Part shown: one piece after another, positions 5,491-6,053 of the stretch
How positions within the stretch are numbered: position 1 is the stretch's first letter
Layout: each line of letters begins with the position of its first letter
DNA from: Acholeplasmataceae bacterium
GTDB taxonomy: Bacteria > Bacillota_I > Bacilli_A > Acholeplasmatales > Acholeplasmataceae
Length of the DNA: 6,053 nt
Direction of reading: 5' to 3'
Assembly: GCA_003518475.1 (NCBI GenBank)
Contig: DOYO01000077.1
Location: 7,792-13,844, forward strand
Position numbers and translations under genes: made by a program
The notes under the pieces: model-generated
Told to the model about the DNA's origin: nothing
The model's database searches: none
What the model saw: only the letters and a program-made list of their open reading frames with translations

Positions 5491-6053
5491 ATGAACAAAA
5501 TTGCAAGAAAATTAGTATTATCAATTCTAACGGTCGTTCTCACAGTGGCAGCACTTGGAACAACGACATTCGCGTGGTTTACATTAACCAATACATCCGT
5601 AGTTCAACCATTCCAAGCACAAATCGTATCCGACACCGGTATCGAAATCGCGATTGGTCAACCAACAGTATCCCCACTAGATTTAAACTGGGTTACTACA
5701 TTGACAACTGCGGAAATCACTGCTTATATTGAAGCAGAATACCTTGGCGCATTCAAATTCAACATGGTTACTACAACTGATGGAGCAGCATTTAATGCAC
5801 TTGGAATCGGCGCACTCGTTCCAACAACTGCTGGATATCTTGAACTTCCAATCAACTTCAGATCCAACACAGCAGACAGAATTCTATGGGATTCCGTTAC
5901 ATTAAGCTCAGTAGCATCGAACTGGTTAAGTGATGTATCTTTCACTTATGTTGATGACGCTGTTAAAGCTCCTTCAACAGCAATCAGCATTGATGCATCA
6001 AATGCAATGAGAGTTGCAATCCTTGGACAGCTTACTGCTGGCGCAAACGTTGT
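5491..6053 (+). CDS. Exported Ala/Thr-rich TasA-like protein, probable main fibre subunit, 3'-truncated
   Basis: An open frame of 187 codons runs off the right edge. AGGAG (5477-5481) lies 9 bases before the ATG and fixes the start. The leader MNKIARK is followed by a hydrophobic core (8-25) ending TTTFAWFTLTN, the same TFAW junction as the gene before. The mature part is rich in Ala, Thr, Ser and small hydrophobics and lacks cysteine, as in bulk structural or surface-layer proteins. VTTTDGAAF (93-101), YLELPINFRS (116-125) and NAMRVAIL (171-178) match in order VTTLDGINF, YLTFDLWFRT and DTIRISVI of the preceding protein, so the two are paralogues. The longer intergenic gap with its own hairpin and good ribosome site suggests expression distinct from the upstream genes, perhaps higher. 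A surface filament or matrix subunit is the best guess; it could also be an S-layer-like or adhesin protein. The C-terminal motifs lie outside the window. Confidence 0.85.
   Translation, partial: MNKIARKLVLSILTVVLTVAALGTTTFAWFTLTNTSVVQPFQAQIVSDTGIEIAIGQPTVSPLDLNWVTTLTTAEITAYIEAEYLGAFKFNMVTTTDGAAFNALGIGALVPTTAGYLELPINFRSNTADRILWDSVTLSSVASNWLSDVSFTYVDDAVKAPSTAISIDASNAMRVAILGQLTAGANV

Noticed and set aside
4396..5945. Short frames at 4396-4590 (-), 5058-5267 (+), 5204-5395 (-) and 5724-5945 (-)
   Set aside because: All overlap exported-protein genes that have good ribosome sites, leaders and shared motifs. The short frames have none of these.
1..6053. Mobile elements, CRISPR arrays, tRNA or rRNA genes
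   Set aside because: No transposase, direct-repeat array, tRNA-like fold or rRNA segment was seen. The only non-coding stretch over 100 bases is the riboswitch leader.

Overview
This AT-rich window reads left to right on one strand and uses the standard code: TGA ends the first gene inside an ATGA overlap, and Trp is TGG. The gene styles suggest a low-GC Gram-positive lineage or a Mollicutes relative that kept the standard code (Acholeplasma/Izemoplasma/Haloplasma-like). These styles are strong AGGAGG-type ribosome sites, consensus sigma-A promoter spacing, a c-di-GMP-I riboswitch, and secreted proteins whose leaders end in TFAW. The taxonomic call is inference from style only.

Positions 1-3515 hold two translationally coupled cyclic-di-GMP enzymes. 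The first is cut by the left edge. It has the end of an extracytoplasmic sensor, a membrane helix, a PAS-like domain, a ruined GGDEF domain and an EAL phosphodiesterase domain with every catalytic residue in place. The second is a membrane-anchored GGDEF-EAL protein in which both motifs are altered (QNDEF for GGDEF, DG for the EAL domain's DD pair). The pair looks like a c-di-GMP-degrading module, probably one catalytic and one regulatory partner.

Positions 3516-3735 are a regulatory leader. They hold a perfect TTGACA-N17-TATAAT promoter, a GEMM-I (c-di-GMP-I) aptamer with its GAAA-capped stem and conserved core, and an intrinsic terminator whose 5' arm is the 3' part of the aptamer. Because aptamer and terminator exclude each other, the simplest reading is an ON switch: c-di-GMP allows readthrough.

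Positions 3736-6053 are the controlled operon: three cysteine-free exported proteins, the last cut by the right edge. They carry TasA/camelysin-style N-termini and share motifs with one another (W[IL]EG[YW]D.DT near the C-termini of the first two; VTT.DG..F and YL....FR in the last two). They look like subunits of a surface fibre or matrix. A GAAA-capped hairpin precedes the third gene, which has the simple Ala/Thr-rich composition of a bulk structural subunit.

Taken together, the window looks like a self-contained circuit. Membrane c-di-GMP phosphodiesterases sit directly upstream of a c-di-GMP riboswitch that gates a TasA-like surface-filament operon. The function of the filament proteins and the switch polarity are inference.
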